Shown here: positions 49,802-59,564 of the stretch, piece after piece
Numbering within the stretch: the first letter of the stretch is position 1
Layout: each line of letters opens with the position of its first letter
NCBI GenBank assembly: GCA_047972995.1
Contig: JBKEBD010000008.1
Location: 65,803 to 129,802 of the forward strand
DNA: 64,000 nt
Source of the DNA: JBKEDC01 sp047972995
GTDB taxonomy: Bacteria > Bacteroidota > Bacteroidia > Bacteroidales > Prolixibacteraceae
Reading direction: 5' to 3'
The notes under the pieces: generated by a model
The model's database searches: none
What the model was told of the DNA's origin: nothing
The model's input: only the letters and a program-made list of their open reading frames with translations
Program-made: the position numbers and the translations under genes

Positions 49802-52522
49802 TTAATTTAGGTTGAATACAGAATTTAAAATTTCATTTAGTCTATTCACGTGGCTGTGCATTAGTCCACCAGCAGGAGTGCCACTTTCAGGGCGCGATAC
49901 TAACTCTAAGTTTAGTTGTGGCAATTTGCGATTGATAAATGCCCATGCCCCCATGTTTTCGGGTTCATCTTGAGCCCAAACCCAGCGTTTGGCATGGCTG
50001 TATTTAGCACGCACTTCGCGAAGTTGCACTTTGGGAATAGGGTAGAGTTGTTCTAGTCGCACGATTGCCATGTCATGACGACCTTGCTCTTGTTTAGTTT
50101 TAAGTAAATCGTAGTATAGTCGTCCGCTTGTAAGCACCACTTCTTTTATCGTTTCGGGGTTTGCTTCGGCATCGTCGATGATGGGCAAAAAATGAGAATC
50201 GCTCAGGTCTTCTAGGCTTGATGTTACCATGGGGTGGCGGAGTAAGCTTTTAGGCGTGAAGACAATGAGTGGCACACGAGTGCGGAAAAGCATATGGCGA
50301 CGGAGTAAGTGAAAAAGGTTGGCTGGAGTGGTTGGCACTGTTACTTGCAAGTTGTTGTTTGAACACAATGTAAGATAGCGTTCTATTCTTGCCGATGAGT
50401 GCTCGGGTCCTTGTCCTTCGTAGCCATGGGGTAGGAACATGACTAAATTATTCATGATACCCCATTTTTCTTCTGCCGAGGCAATATATTGGTCGAAAAT
50501 TACCTGTGCTGTATTGGCGAAATCGCCAAATTGTGCTTCCCAAATGTTTAGTCCGTTAGGATTGGCTAGGGCATAGCCATACTCAAATCCGAGCACGCCA
50601 TATTCTGAAAGTAGCGAATTGTAGGCATGGAAAGGAGCTTGGTGTGTCGATATGTTTTTGAGTGGGAAGTATTTGTCGTCCATATCTTCTACCACAAAAG
50701 CAGCATGACGATGGGCAAATGTTCCTCGCTCGCAATCCTGACCGCTTAGCCGCACAGGATGCCCCTCATCGACCAAGCTAGCATATGCCAAAAGTTCGCC
50801 CATTGCCCAATCGAGCTGATTGTTTTCAAGCATGGCTTTGCGGTCGGCAATAATGCGTTCCACCTTTTTAAAGAAGGTTTTATTTGCGGGCAAAGTGGTT
50901 AAGCGTTCGCCTAGCTGCAAGAGTTTTTCCTTTTTCACGCTTGTGTCAAACTGTTCGTCGAAATCAACAGCTGCTGGGCGCTCGTAAGGCGTATATTCTT
51001 GCAATAGGAAGTTCCGAATTTTCAAGCGCTCAATCTCTTCCGATTTTAGAAATTGAAGTTCGAGTTGTTCGTCGAATTTTCGGATTTCTGCCGTACTTTC
51101 TTCTGCCGAAAGTATGCCCAAAGTAATGAGCTTATCTTTATAGATGTCGCGCGGATTGGGGTGTTGGGCAATGGCATTATATAGTAACGGTTGTGTGAAA
51201 CGGGGTTCGTCGCCTTCATTATGTCCGTATTTTCGATAGCATAGGATGTCAATAAATACATCAGAAGAAAATTTCTGACGATATTCCATAGCTAATTCAA
51301 TGGTGTAGATTAGGGCTTCTACATCGTCGCCGTTGATGTGGAACACAGGGCAACGAGTAACCTTTGCCACATCGGTGCAATAAGTGCTTGAACGCGCATC
51401 GAGGTAGTTGGTGGTGAACCCTACTTGGTTATTAACCACGAGGTGAATTGTTCCTCCTGTTTTGTAGCCTTTTAACTGCGACATTTGCACCGTTTCATAC
51501 ACCACACCTTGTGCTGCAATGGCAGCATCGCCGTGAATAACGATAGGAGCTAATTTTGAATGGTCGCCAGCATAATCATGGTCGATTTTTGAGCGTGAAA
51601 TACCTTGAATTACACCGCTCACTGTTTCGAGGTGAGAGGGGTTGGGCAGCAAACATAGTTTTATGGCTTTGTTACTGTCGGTTTGTATGGTATTTTCGAA
51701 TCCGAGATGGTATTTCACATCGCCCATTGAAATGTCGGCTTCATATTCGGTGCCATAAAACTCTTTGAAGATTTCGGCATAAGGTTTCTGCATGATATTG
51801 CCCAACACGTTTAATCGTCCGCGGTGAGCCATGGCAATGGTAAATTCATTAATTCCTAAGTTTGCACCGCGTTCGATAATGTGGTTAAGCGCAGGAATTA
51901 GGTTTTCGGCTCCTTCAAGCGAGAAGCGTTTTTGTCCTACAAATTTCTTGTGAATGAAGGCTTCGAAGCCTACTGCTTGTTTGAGCTGAAAGAATATATC
52001 TTTACGTTCTTCGTTGGAAAATGTTTGGCTGTTTTTCGAACCTTCCATTTTTTCGCGAAGCCATGTTACGGTTTGGGGCTGACGAATATACATATATTCT
52101 ACACCCACCGAGTTACAATAGGTTTCTTCTAAATGCGCAATAATGTCGCGCAATTTCGCTTTGCCAATACCAATGTGTTGACCCGCTTCAAATTCAACGT
52201 CTAAATCGTTTTCTTCGAGTTCGAAATTGGCAATGTGAAGTGTAGGGGTGTAGGTTCGTCGTGTGCGAACAGGATTGGTTTTGGTGAACAAATGCCCTCG
52301 TTGGCGATAGGCATTTATTAAGTTAATCACCGCAAACTCTTTATTGATGTTTTCGCCGACAACTTGTTTTGTAGAGCAGTTGTAGTTTGCTCTAGCTAAT
52401 TCAAACCCTTGGAAGAAATGACGCCAACTTGTTTCAACGCTTTCTGGATTGTTCAGGTAGTCATGATAAAGCGCCTCAATGGTGGCTAAATCTTGGTTAC
52501 CGATGTATGAATGTTTGTCCAT
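49802..52522 (-). CDS. odhA: 2-oxoglutarate dehydrogenase E1
   Basis: The enzyme is 906 residues from the ATG at 52522 (MDKHSYIGNQDLATIEALYHDYL, the usual N-terminal segment). It shows FSLEGAENLIPALNHIIERGA, MAHRGRLNVLGNIMQKPY, thiamine-diphosphate site GDAAIAAQGVVYET with NNQVGFTT, and HGYEGQGPEHSSARIERYL. It decarboxylates 2-oxoglutarate with odhB as partner, indicating a complete oxidative TCA step. The frame is open to an ATG at 52582, which would add 20 Cys-containing residues unlike the family. Confidence 0.95.
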   Translation of the reverse strand: MDKHSYIGNQDLATIEALYHDYLNNPESVETSWRHFFQGFELARANYNCSTKQVVGENINKEFAVINLINAYRQRGHLFTKTNPVRTRRTYTPTLHIANFELEENDLDVEFEAGQHIGIGKAKLRDIIAHLEETYCNSVGVEYMYIRQPQTVTWLREKMEGSKNSQTFSNEERKDIFFQLKQAVGFEAFIHKKFVGQKRFSLEGAENLIPALNHIIERGANLGINEFTIAMAHRGRLNVLGNIMQKPYAEIFKEFYGTEYEADISMGDVKYHLGFENTIQTDSNKAIKLCLLPNPSHLETVSGVIQGISRSKIDHDYAGDHSKLAPIVIHGDAAIAAQGVVYETVQMSQLKGYKTGGTIHLVVNNQVGFTTNYLDARSSTYCTDVAKVTRCPVFHINGDDVEALIYTIELAMEYRQKFSSDVFIDILCYRKYGHNEGDEPRFTQPLLYNAIAQHPNPRDIYKDKLITLGILSAEESTAEIRKFDEQLELQFLKSEEIERLKIRNFLLQEYTPYERPAAVDFDEQFDTSVKKEKLLQLGERLTTLPANKTFFKKVERIIADRKAMLENNQLDWAMGELLAYASLVDEGHPVRLSGQDCERGTFAHRHAAFVVEDMDDKYFPLKNISTHQAPFHAYNSLLSEYGVLGFEYGYALANPNGLNIWEAQFGDFANTAQVIFDQYIASAEEKWGIMNNLVMFLPHGYEGQGPEHSSARIERYLTLCSNNNLQVTVPTTPANLFHLLRRHMLFRTRVPLIVFTPKSLLRHPMVTSSLEDLSDSHFLPIIDDAEANPETIKEVVLTSGRLYYDLLKTKQEQGRHDMAIVRLEQLYPIPKVQLREVRAKYSHAKRWVWAQDEPENMGAWAFINRKLPQLNLELVSRPESGTPAGGLMHSHVNRLNEILNSVFNLN

Positions 52523-52701
52523 TTCAGGCAATTGTATTTTTAATAATGCAAGATTACAGCTTTTGCACGTATAAACATTCATTTTGCGTGTTTATTTTGC
52601 ATAAAATCTGATTAGAAATCCATTGGTAGAATTAACCTTTCGGCTCGTCATCTTCATTCAGTAACAACTATCAATGTTGAATTGAATTTTTTCACCTTGC
52701 T

Positions 52702-52865
52702 AACTTACTCGAAGTACTTTCTACCAATATTTTTTCTCTAGATAATTTAGTTGAAGTATTTTCTACTAGTATTTTTCTCTTTGTCAATTAACTTGAAGTG
52801 ATTTCTGTTGATGTTTTTTCCTTAGTCAACTTACTTGAAGTACTTTCTACAATCTTTTTTGCTTC
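52702..52865. repeat. Four tandem copies of a 42-bp repeat
   Basis: Units start at 52702, 52744, 52786 and 52828, spaced by exactly 42 bp. The common core is TTGAAGTACTTTCTAC (AAGTACTT is a perfect 8-bp palindrome in units 1 and 4) followed by T-rich text. Unit 4 is trimmed. The period equals that of the array at 2.65-2.97 kb, but the sequence differs. Confidence 0.9.
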
Positions 52866-52996
52866 AATAAGGCGTTTTAATATCCAATAAATAGCAGAAA
52901 ACGAGCTTTCAACAATTATTTAGGAGGTAAGGTATCTTAAAATGCAATTTCCCAACATTCTGTGTTCTGGTTTCTGAGAGGATACTTTAAAAGGAT

Positions 52997-53004
52997 TATC
53001 TTTG
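52997..53004 (+). promoter_or_regulatory. -7 element TATCTTTG for recQ
   Basis: TATCTTTG lies 20 nt before the GTG start at 53025; a weak TTTC -33 element lies 21 bp upstream. Confidence 0.5.
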
Positions 53005-53024
53005 GAAGTTGAAAAAAGGAAAGC

Positions 53025-54935
53025 GTGAGTAAATATACTGAAATACTGCAAAAATACTGGGGATATGCGAGCTTTAGAAGCTTGCAGGAAGAGATTATCA
53101 CTTCGGTGGCATCGGGGAAAGACACGCTCGGATTAATGCCCACTGGAGGAGGTAAGTCTATCACGTTTCAAGTGTTTAGCCTTTCAGAACCGGGCATCTG
53201 TATTGTGGTTACGCCGTTGATTTCGCTCATGAAAGACCAAGTAGAGAGTTTGCAGCGTAAGGGTATTAAAGCATTGGCGATACATTCGGGCATGAATCGT
53301 AAGGAGGTAGCCGAAGCTTTTAATGCGGCAGCTTGGGGCGATTATAAATTCCTTTACTTGTCGCCAGAGCGCTTATCGAGTATGTACTTTCGAGAGCGTT
53401 TATTGCAGTTGCACGTTAATCTGATTACAGTAGATGAGGCGCACTGTATCTCGCAGTGGGGCTATGATTTTCGTCCTTCTTATTTGTCGGTAGCACAGTT
53501 GCGCGAGTTGTTGCCTTATGTGCCTGTATTGGCACTTACTGCCACGGCCACACCAACGGTGGTGAAAGACATTCAACAACAATTACGCTTTAAAGAATAC
53601 CATGTTTTGCAGAAAAGTTTTGAGCGACAAAACTTGAGTTATGTGGTGCGCAATACCAATGATAAGGTGGCTTATTTGCTGCAATCGATTAAGAAAATGA
53701 CAGGTTCGGGTGTGGTTTACACCCAGAGTCGGGCGAAAACAAAGGAGTTGTCAGATTATCTTCAAACGCATGGCATTTCGGCAAACTATTATCATGCGGG
53801 CTTGTCGACGCCTGAACGAAGTAGGCGACAAGAGGAGTGGATGAGTGGGCGCACGCAGGTTATTGTGGCAACCAATGCCTTTGGTATGGGGATTGATAAA
53901 TCGGATGTGCGTTTTGTGATGCACATTGCACCTCCCACATCGTTGGAGGCTTACTTTCAGGAAGCTGGTCGTGCGGGGCGCGATGGCAAACGAGCCTATG
54001 CTTTGCTCATTGCTTCGAACCGCGATAAGGGAAATTTGAAACGTAAGGTAGAGGAAGAATTTCCGAAGCTTGATTTTGTGAAACAGGTTTATGATTTACT
54101 AGGCAGCTACTTCCAAATTGCCATTGGCACAGGCGAGGGCATTAATCGCAATTTTGATTTGCAAGACTTCTGCAAGATATTTAAATTTTCGCAGCAAATG
54201 GTGTTGGCTAGCTTGAAGATTTTGCAGCGCCAAGGGCTTTTGACGTTTGCATTGTCGTCGATGCTTCCGGCTAGCATTCATTTTAAGGTAAACCGCGACA
54301 GCCTGTATAGTTTCAACACACCCAATAAGAAATTAGAGGATTTCATTCGAGAATTATTGCGCTACGATGGGGGAATGTTTTCCACCTATGTGCCTATTGA
54401 TGAAGACCGATTGGCAGAGAAAACTCAATTGAAGCCGAAAGAAGTAGTGCAATATCTGAGCTATTTATCATCGATGAATTTGCTGCATTACATTCCACAG
54501 CGAAAAACGCCATTTATTACCTACACTTGTCCGCGACTAGAGAAGTCGAAGGTGAAAATAGCAAAGGAAAACTATTTGGATAGAAAGGAAGAGTATGAGC
54601 GTAGGATTTCGGCGTGTTTAGACTATAGTTTCACCAATGGTAAATGTCGCAGCGTGTTGTTGTTGCAATATTTTGGCGAGAAGAATGCAAAACCTTGCGG
54701 ACAGTGCGATGTGTGCAAAGAAAAGAAAGGCAGCCCTGCACCAAAGCCCGAAGCTGCACCTGTGTTGTATAAGCAGATTTTAATGCTATTAAAGCAGGGG
54801 GCAAAAGATTATTATGAATTGAAACAACGCTTAAATGTAGATGATAAAATGCTTTCAGAAACCTTGCGCAGCTTGATGGGCAACGCACATATTACTATGG
54901 ATGGAGGACAAAAGTTTCATTATTTGAAAGGTTAA
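53025..54935 (+). CDS. recQ: ATP-dependent DNA helicase RecQ
   Basis: The 636-residue protein has Walker A TGGGKS, DEAH box (VDEAHCISQWGYDFRPSY), LTATATPTV, QSRAKTKELSDYLQ, TNAFGMGIDKSDVRFVMH and QEAGRAGRDGKRAYA, then the RecQ zinc-binding region (CRSVLLLQYFG-EKNAKPCGQCDVC) and a short winged-helix tail. It unwinds DNA 3' to 5' in recombinational repair. An HRDC domain is not evident, consistent with a shorter RecQ. The start is GTG at 53025. Confidence 0.94.
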   Translation: MSKYTEILQKYWGYASFRSLQEEIITSVASGKDTLGLMPTGGGKSITFQVFSLSEPGICIVVTPLISLMKDQVESLQRKGIKALAIHSGMNRKEVAEAFNAAAWGDYKFLYLSPERLSSMYFRERLLQLHVNLITVDEAHCISQWGYDFRPSYLSVAQLRELLPYVPVLALTATATPTVVKDIQQQLRFKEYHVLQKSFERQNLSYVVRNTNDKVAYLLQSIKKMTGSGVVYTQSRAKTKELSDYLQTHGISANYYHAGLSTPERSRRQEEWMSGRTQVIVATNAFGMGIDKSDVRFVMHIAPPTSLEAYFQEAGRAGRDGKRAYALLIASNRDKGNLKRKVEEEFPKLDFVKQVYDLLGSYFQIAIGTGEGINRNFDLQDFCKIFKFSQQMVLASLKILQRQGLLTFALSSMLPASIHFKVNRDSLYSFNTPNKKLEDFIRELLRYDGGMFSTYVPIDEDRLAEKTQLKPKEVVQYLSYLSSMNLLHYIPQRKTPFITYTCPRLEKSKVKIAKENYLDRKEEYERRISACLDYSFTNGKCRSVLLLQYFGEKNAKPCGQCDVCKEKKGSPAPKPEAAPVLYKQILMLLKQGAKDYYELKQRLNVDDKMLSETLRSLMGNAHITMDGGQKFHYLKG

Positions 54936-55172
54936 TTGAGGAAATTGAGCTGAAAATTGTATTTTCGCTTCACACTAAAAATAGATAAAGCCGTTGTGGC
55001 ATTAGAATTAAGAATACACGAGAAAATGATTATAATCATGAAGAGATAAACCACAAAGTGGGGTGAAAATGTGTTTATGAGCTTTGAAATTCAAAACCAC
55101 AAAAACGTCCTCATTTGTTTACCTTTAATGACATGATAATTGAACATCGAATAACTACAAAATTACAACTAG

Positions 55173-56393
55173 ATGAGAGAACAAGTTTTAGAACGCTTCT
55201 TGCGCTATGTGAAAGAATACACCGAGTCTAATCCTGAGAGTAAAACATTCCCAAGTACCGATCGTCAATTGGTGTTTGCCGATAAATTGGTAGCGGAATT
55301 GCAAGCTTTAGGCTTTAGCGAAGTAGAAAAAGATGAATATGGCTATGTAATGGCTACTGTGCCTGCTACCTGCGATACTAATTGTCCAACGGTAGGATTT
55401 ATTGCACACATGGACACAAGCCCAGATTATTCGGGGGAGAATGTGAATCCTATTATCAGAAAATATGATGGTGGAGATATTCAATTGAATACCGAATTGG
55501 TGCTCTCTCCGAAGCAGTTTCCCGAGTTGTTGAACTATGTGGGAGAAGAAATCATTACTACTGATGGCAACACCTTGCTAGGTGCCGACGATAAAGCTGG
55601 TATTGCTGAAATCATTACCGCAATGGCGCATTTGTTGGCACATCCTGAAATTGAGCACGGAAAAATTCGGGTGTGCTTTACGCCCGATGAGGAGATTGGT
55701 AAAGGTGCCGATCATTTTGATGTGGAAAAATTTGGAGCCGACTTTGCTTACACGCTCGATGGGGGCATGATTGGCGAATTAGAATATGAAAACTTCAACG
55801 CTGCTGCCGCTATTGTGAAGATGAAGGGTAGAAGTGTGCACCCCGGAGCTGCTAAAGATAAAATGATTAATGCTATTCAGGTGGCAAAGCAATTTGATGA
55901 TATGTTGCCTGCACAGCAGCGTCCAGAGCATACCACTTGGTATGATGGATTCTTCCATTTAATGAGTTTTGATGGTAAGGTAACCGAAACGAAGTTGACT
56001 TACATCATTCGCGACCACAACAAAGCACTTTACGAGCAAAAGAAAGCTTTAGTTCAACAAGTGTGCGACTTTATTAATGCCAAATATGGCGAAGTTGTGG
56101 TATCGGTAGAAATTACGGATCAGTATTTCAATATGCGTGAAATGGTAGAGCCTGTGAAATATATTGTAGATATGGTGGAAGAGGCAATGAAAGAAATTGA
56201 TATTGTGCCTATTCTTCGTCCCATTCGTGGGGGTACCGATGGGGCTCGCTTGTCGTTTATGGGCTTGCCTTGCCCGAATATTTTTGCTGGAGGATTAAAT
56301 TTTCATGGACCTTATGAATATGTGCCTATACGAGCATTAGAGAAAGCTACTCAATTGGTGGTGAGCGTGGCACAAAAAGTAGCAAAACTTTAG
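55173..56393 (+). CDS. pepT: Peptidase T (tripeptide aminopeptidase)
   Basis: The 406-residue M20B metallopeptidase shows GFIAHMDTSPDYSGENV, TLLGADDKAGIAEIITA, CFTPDEEIGKGADHFDVEKFGADFAYTLDGG and IRGGTDGARLSFMGLPCPNIFAGG, giving all zinc ligands of PepT. It cleaves N-terminal residues from tripeptides in the cytoplasm. The upstream 237 bp (54936-55172) hold no clear feature. It is followed after 8 nt by tilS. Confidence 0.96.
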   Translation: MREQVLERFLRYVKEYTESNPESKTFPSTDRQLVFADKLVAELQALGFSEVEKDEYGYVMATVPATCDTNCPTVGFIAHMDTSPDYSGENVNPIIRKYDGGDIQLNTELVLSPKQFPELLNYVGEEIITTDGNTLLGADDKAGIAEIITAMAHLLAHPEIEHGKIRVCFTPDEEIGKGADHFDVEKFGADFAYTLDGGMIGELEYENFNAAAAIVKMKGRSVHPGAAKDKMINAIQVAKQFDDMLPAQQRPEHTTWYDGFFHLMSFDGKVTETKLTYIIRDHNKALYEQKKALVQQVCDFINAKYGEVVVSVEITDQYFNMREMVEPVKYIVDMVEEAMKEIDIVPILRPIRGGTDGARLSFMGLPCPNIFAGGLNFHGPYEYVPIRALEKATQLVVSVAQKVAKL

Positions 56394-56401
56394 AAATAGT
56401 T

Positions 56402-57679
56402 ATGCTGCAAAAACTGAAAACATATTTAGCCGATGAAAGTCTATTCGAACCCTCGGATAGGCTTTTATTGGCTGTGAGTGGTGGTGCCGACTCTATGGCT
56501 ATGTTGCATTTGTTTATGCAGCTACCGTATTCGTTTGTTGTGTTGCATTGCAATTTTCACTTGCGAGCAGAAGAGTCGGATAAGGAAGAGCAGTTTTTGC
56601 GTGCTTATTGCCAAGCGCATGGCGTGGAATTGAAAGTGCAGCATTTCAACACGAAAGAATTTGCACAAAAGGAGGGTATTTCTATCGAGATGGCAGCTCG
56701 AGAGCTTCGTTATGCTTGGTTTCGAGCAGAAAGAGAAAGCACCAAAAGTAGATATATTCTTACGGCACATCATCAGGATGATTTGGTGGAAACGATGCTT
56801 ATTAATTTGAGCAGGGGCACAGGTATTAAAGGACTTACAGGTATTTCATCGAAGCAGGGGGAGTTGGTTCGTCCGATGCTTTTTGCTTCTCGCGAAAGCA
56901 TTTTAGCCTATGCACAAGAGTGTGAATTGCCTTTCTGCCATGATTCGAGCAATGATCAACTGATTTATCATCGCAATGTCATTCGGCATCAAATTATTCC
57001 GTTGTTTGAGGGGTTGAATAGTGCTTTTAGGCAGAATGTCGTGCGCACGGCGGCCCATTTGCAAAGCACTAGCGAAATTTATTTTGCAGAGGTAGATCGC
57101 CTGCAATCGGAAATTATGACTGATAATAGGCTAGATATTACTAGGCTAAAAGAGTGTGCAAATTCATCGACGGTGCTTTATGAGCTTCTTTCGGGCTATG
57201 GATTTAATGCGGCACAATGCACTGATATTTATCAGTCGCTTGATGGTAACTCGGGAAGGAAATTTCGTTCGAAGTCACATAGATTAATTAAAGACCGTAG
57301 CAGTTTGATACTAGCCGATTTGAACGATGTACCAAAGTTTTTACCTCAGTTGATGGTGCATGAAGAGCCTATTTCGCCCAATTTTGCATTCAGCACCAAG
57401 CTCAATAGCGTGGAGATTGACGCTGATAAGGTTTGCTTGCCGCTGAAGCTGCGCAAGTGGCAGGAAGGCGATAGCTTTCAGCCCTTAGGCATGAAAGGCA
57501 CGAAGAAGTTGAGCGACTTTTTTACCGATCAGAAGCTATCGATTTTAGAGAAAGAGGCTCAATGGTTGGTGTGTAGTGGCGATGACATTGTTTGGATTGT
57601 TGGGCGAAGAATTGACGATAGATTCAAGATTACGAAGCAAACCAAACGGGTGTGTTATTTGAGTTTATCGGTGCGGTAA
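56402..57679 (+). CDS. tilS: tRNA(Ile)-lysidine synthase
   Basis: The 425-residue protein has the PP-loop AVSGGADSMAMLHLF (about 24-38), HCNFHLRAEESDKEEQF, TAHHQDDLVETMLINLSRGTGIKGLTGI and HDSSNDQLIYHRNVIRHQIIP, then the C-terminal TilS domain (RKWQEGDSFQPLGMKGTKKLSDFF). It modifies the wobble C of tRNA-Ile to lysidine so that it reads AUA. It is adjacent to pepT on the same strand. Confidence 0.95.
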   Translation: MLQKLKTYLADESLFEPSDRLLLAVSGGADSMAMLHLFMQLPYSFVVLHCNFHLRAEESDKEEQFLRAYCQAHGVELKVQHFNTKEFAQKEGISIEMAARELRYAWFRAERESTKSRYILTAHHQDDLVETMLINLSRGTGIKGLTGISSKQGELVRPMLFASRESILAYAQECELPFCHDSSNDQLIYHRNVIRHQIIPLFEGLNSAFRQNVVRTAAHLQSTSEIYFAEVDRLQSEIMTDNRLDITRLKECANSSTVLYELLSGYGFNAAQCTDIYQSLDGNSGRKFRSKSHRLIKDRSSLILADLNDVPKFLPQLMVHEEPISPNFAFSTKLNSVEIDADKVCLPLKLRKWQEGDSFQPLGMKGTKKLSDFFTDQKLSILEKEAQWLVCSGDDIVWIVGRRIDDRFKITKQTKRVCYLSLSVR

Positions 57680-57724
57680 ATTCGGCTGTGTCTTGGCATT
57701 CATTTGTGTTTGTCGATTTGTGAA

Positions 57725-58756
57725 TTACTCTGCTGAGGTTTCAACTCTTGGACTGACTTCTCTAATCATTTCGCTTAGAGTTTTTGCCCATGCGGCATTC
57801 GAATTTAAGCTTTCTACCCATGTGAAACTTTCGCCCCCATGAGCTAGAAATAACTGACGGTATTGCTCGCCAATTTCTATGGTAGTTTCTAGGCAATCGG
57901 TCACAAATGATGGCGCACAAACTACAATGTTTTTCTTTCCACTTTGTGCTAGCTGCACCAAGGTTTCTGAGGTGTAGGGCTCAATCCATGGGTCTTTGCC
58001 TAGTCGGCTTTGGAAGCAAGTAGTGTATTGTGTCTCGCTCAATTGAAGTTGATTGCCTAGTAGTTTTGAATGATGAAAACAAGCCGATTGATAGTTGTAG
58101 TTGATGCGATTGTCGCTTTCATTGCCCAATCCGCACCGTGTGCTTTGTGCTATGTGGCGCTGTGGAATGCCGTGGTAGCTAAACACCAAATGAGCCTGTG
58201 GCTGCTGGTTTAGGGTAGATTGAATGTGTTGGGCAAGACAGTGTGTGAATAGCGGATTGTTGTAGAATGAGCTCACAAAGTGCATTTGTGGAATAATGTG
58301 CCAGCCTGAAATGATGCGCATGACTTCTTGGTGCATCGAGCCAACGGTGGCGGAGGCATACTGAGGAAATAAAGGGAAAACTATGATTTCATCGACCTGC
58401 TTGGCTCGGAGTTTATGTAGGGCGCTTTCAATTGAAGGCTTCTGGTAGCGCATGGCAAGTTCTACGGCGTAATCTTCGCCTAATTCGGCTTGAATGGCTT
58501 GGGCTAGCTTCTGGCTGTGTACCAAGAGGGGAGAACCTTCGTTGGTAAAGAGCTTTCGATATTCTTTTAGTACTTTGGGCGTTCGAAATGGCACGATAAT
58601 TAGATTAACGAGCAGCCATCGTTTCCCAAATGGGATGTCGATAACACGCTCGTCCATTAAGAACTGATGTAAATAATTTGATAAAACTCGTTTATTGCAA
58701 GAATCTATTGTACCTAGATTGATAATTACTATTCCTTTTTTCATTATTTTTGGCAT
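57725..58756 (-). CDS. hemH: Ferrochelatase
   Basis: The 343-residue protein has IVIINLGT near the start, GSPLLVHSQKLA, VFPLFPQYASATVGS, the catalytic-His segment VFSYHGIPQRHIAQS, and CAPSFVTDCLETTIEIGEQYRQLF with the conserved Glu. It inserts ferrous iron into the porphyrin. It lies about 20 kb from the other hem genes. The start may be ATG 58756 or 58744 (MKKGIVIINLGT). A minus-strand TAGCTTTG element (58801-58794) lies just upstream. Confidence 0.94.
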   Translation of the reverse strand: MPKIMKKGIVIINLGTIDSCNKRVLSNYLHQFLMDERVIDIPFGKRWLLVNLIIVPFRTPKVLKEYRKLFTNEGSPLLVHSQKLAQAIQAELGEDYAVELAMRYQKPSIESALHKLRAKQVDEIIVFPLFPQYASATVGSMHQEVMRIISGWHIIPQMHFVSSFYNNPLFTHCLAQHIQSTLNQQPQAHLVFSYHGIPQRHIAQSTRCGLGNESDNRINYNYQSACFHHSKLLGNQLQLSETQYTTCFQSRLGKDPWIEPYTSETLVQLAQSGKKNIVVCAPSFVTDCLETTIEIGEQYRQLFLAHGGESFTWVESLNSNAAWAKTLSEMIREVSPRVETSAE

Positions 58757-58828
58757 TTGCTTAAATTGTGCGATAAAGTTCGCAATTTTTTGGCAAAGCT
58801 AACACGAGAAGATAAAAAACGTTTAAAT

Positions 58829-59560
58829 ATGAAACACTTATTAAGAAAAGCTACGTTTGCTTTGCTCCTTTCGGGAAGCTTATTTGTGGCATCGGCACAA
58901 GAAAAATACACTCAAGTGTATATTCCAACTTCATTTCCTGGCGTTAGAGATGGAATTAATCCTTATCAGATTAGTACGGCTATTCAGAAAGAGTTTATAG
59001 ATAAAGGTATTGCAACGACCTTTAATAAGAGTACTGATTCTGAAACTTTCTGCCAAGAACTGCAGGTGGCTGTAGAGAAGGTAAATAATTTACTTCGCAC
59101 GAAGTTGAATATTAAGCTTGTGGATTGCATGGGCAATGTGGTGTGGGAGAATGAAGGCACGGGAATGTCGAAAGATTTTGTGGCGGGTTATGCCGAAGCG
59201 GTAGCCGATGCCATGAAAGATTTAACGGAATTGCCCGCAGTACAAGGGAGTACGGTGCAGCCGGTGCGCACTTTACCTGCTATTGCAAGTAGAAATAAAA
59301 CGATTTATTACAGCGAGAAGTATATCTTGGAGTTGAAAGATAATGAGCTGATTGTTTTAAATTCGGAGAAATTGGGTTATGCCTCAAAGCAAGTAATTGG
59401 TAAGCTTGAACTTTCAGATTTAGAGGGCTTGTATGAGGTAAATTTTACAATGCCTGATGGCGAGGTGTGGTCGGGAATGGCTATGCTTAAAAATGATGAA
59501 TTGAGTTTGTCGATTGCCAAAGATGGTGAAAAACAAAAGATCGTGTTGCACAAACAATAA
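58829..59560 (+). CDS. Exported protein of unknown function
   Basis: From the ATG at 58829 the 243-residue product has a clear signal peptide (TFALLLSGSLFVASAQ). The mature part mixes helices and strands (NPYQISTAIQKEFIDKGIATTF, NIKLVDCMGNVVWENEGTGMSKDFVAGYAEAVADAMK) and has a Thr/Pro-rich linker before a small C-terminal beta domain. No family recognised. The frame is open to 58757, but that extension is charged and precedes the signal peptide. It is followed after 4 nt by another exported unknown, so the two probably work together. Confidence 0.7.
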   Translation: MKHLLRKATFALLLSGSLFVASAQEKYTQVYIPTSFPGVRDGINPYQISTAIQKEFIDKGIATTFNKSTDSETFCQELQVAVEKVNNLLRTKLNIKLVDCMGNVVWENEGTGMSKDFVAGYAEAVADAMKDLTELPAVQGSTVQPVRTLPAIASRNKTIYYSEKYILELKDNELIVLNSEKLGYASKQVIGKLELSDLEGLYEVNFTMPDGEVWSGMAMLKNDELSLSIAKDGEKQKIVLHKQ

Positions 59561-59564
59561 AACT

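Larger units (their letters stand above)
52523..53024. other. Intergenic region between odhA and recQ
   Basis: It contains the possible 20-codon odhA extension, the 42-bp tandem array (52702-52865) and the recQ -7 element. No further gene is supported. ORFs across the array follow its 14-codon period and contain stops. Confidence 0.65.

Noticed and set aside
52523..52582. 20-residue N-terminal extension of odhA
   Set aside because: The extra residues are Cys-containing and unlike known E1 N termini; MDKHSYIGNQDL from 52522 fits the family. It remains possible.
52678..52905. A plus-strand repeat reading NLLEVLST-type and a minus-strand VESTSSKL-type repeat over the second array
   Set aside because: Both frames are broken by stop codons inside the repeats and lack a credible start, so coding is not supported at present.
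58757..58828. Extension of the exported protein upstream of its signal peptide
   Set aside because: 24 charged residues ahead of a standard signal peptide would block export; the ATG at 58829 is preferred.
59514..59564. Extension of the barrel protein into the preceding gene
   Set aside because: It overlaps the end of the upstream gene in another frame and precedes a normal signal peptide.
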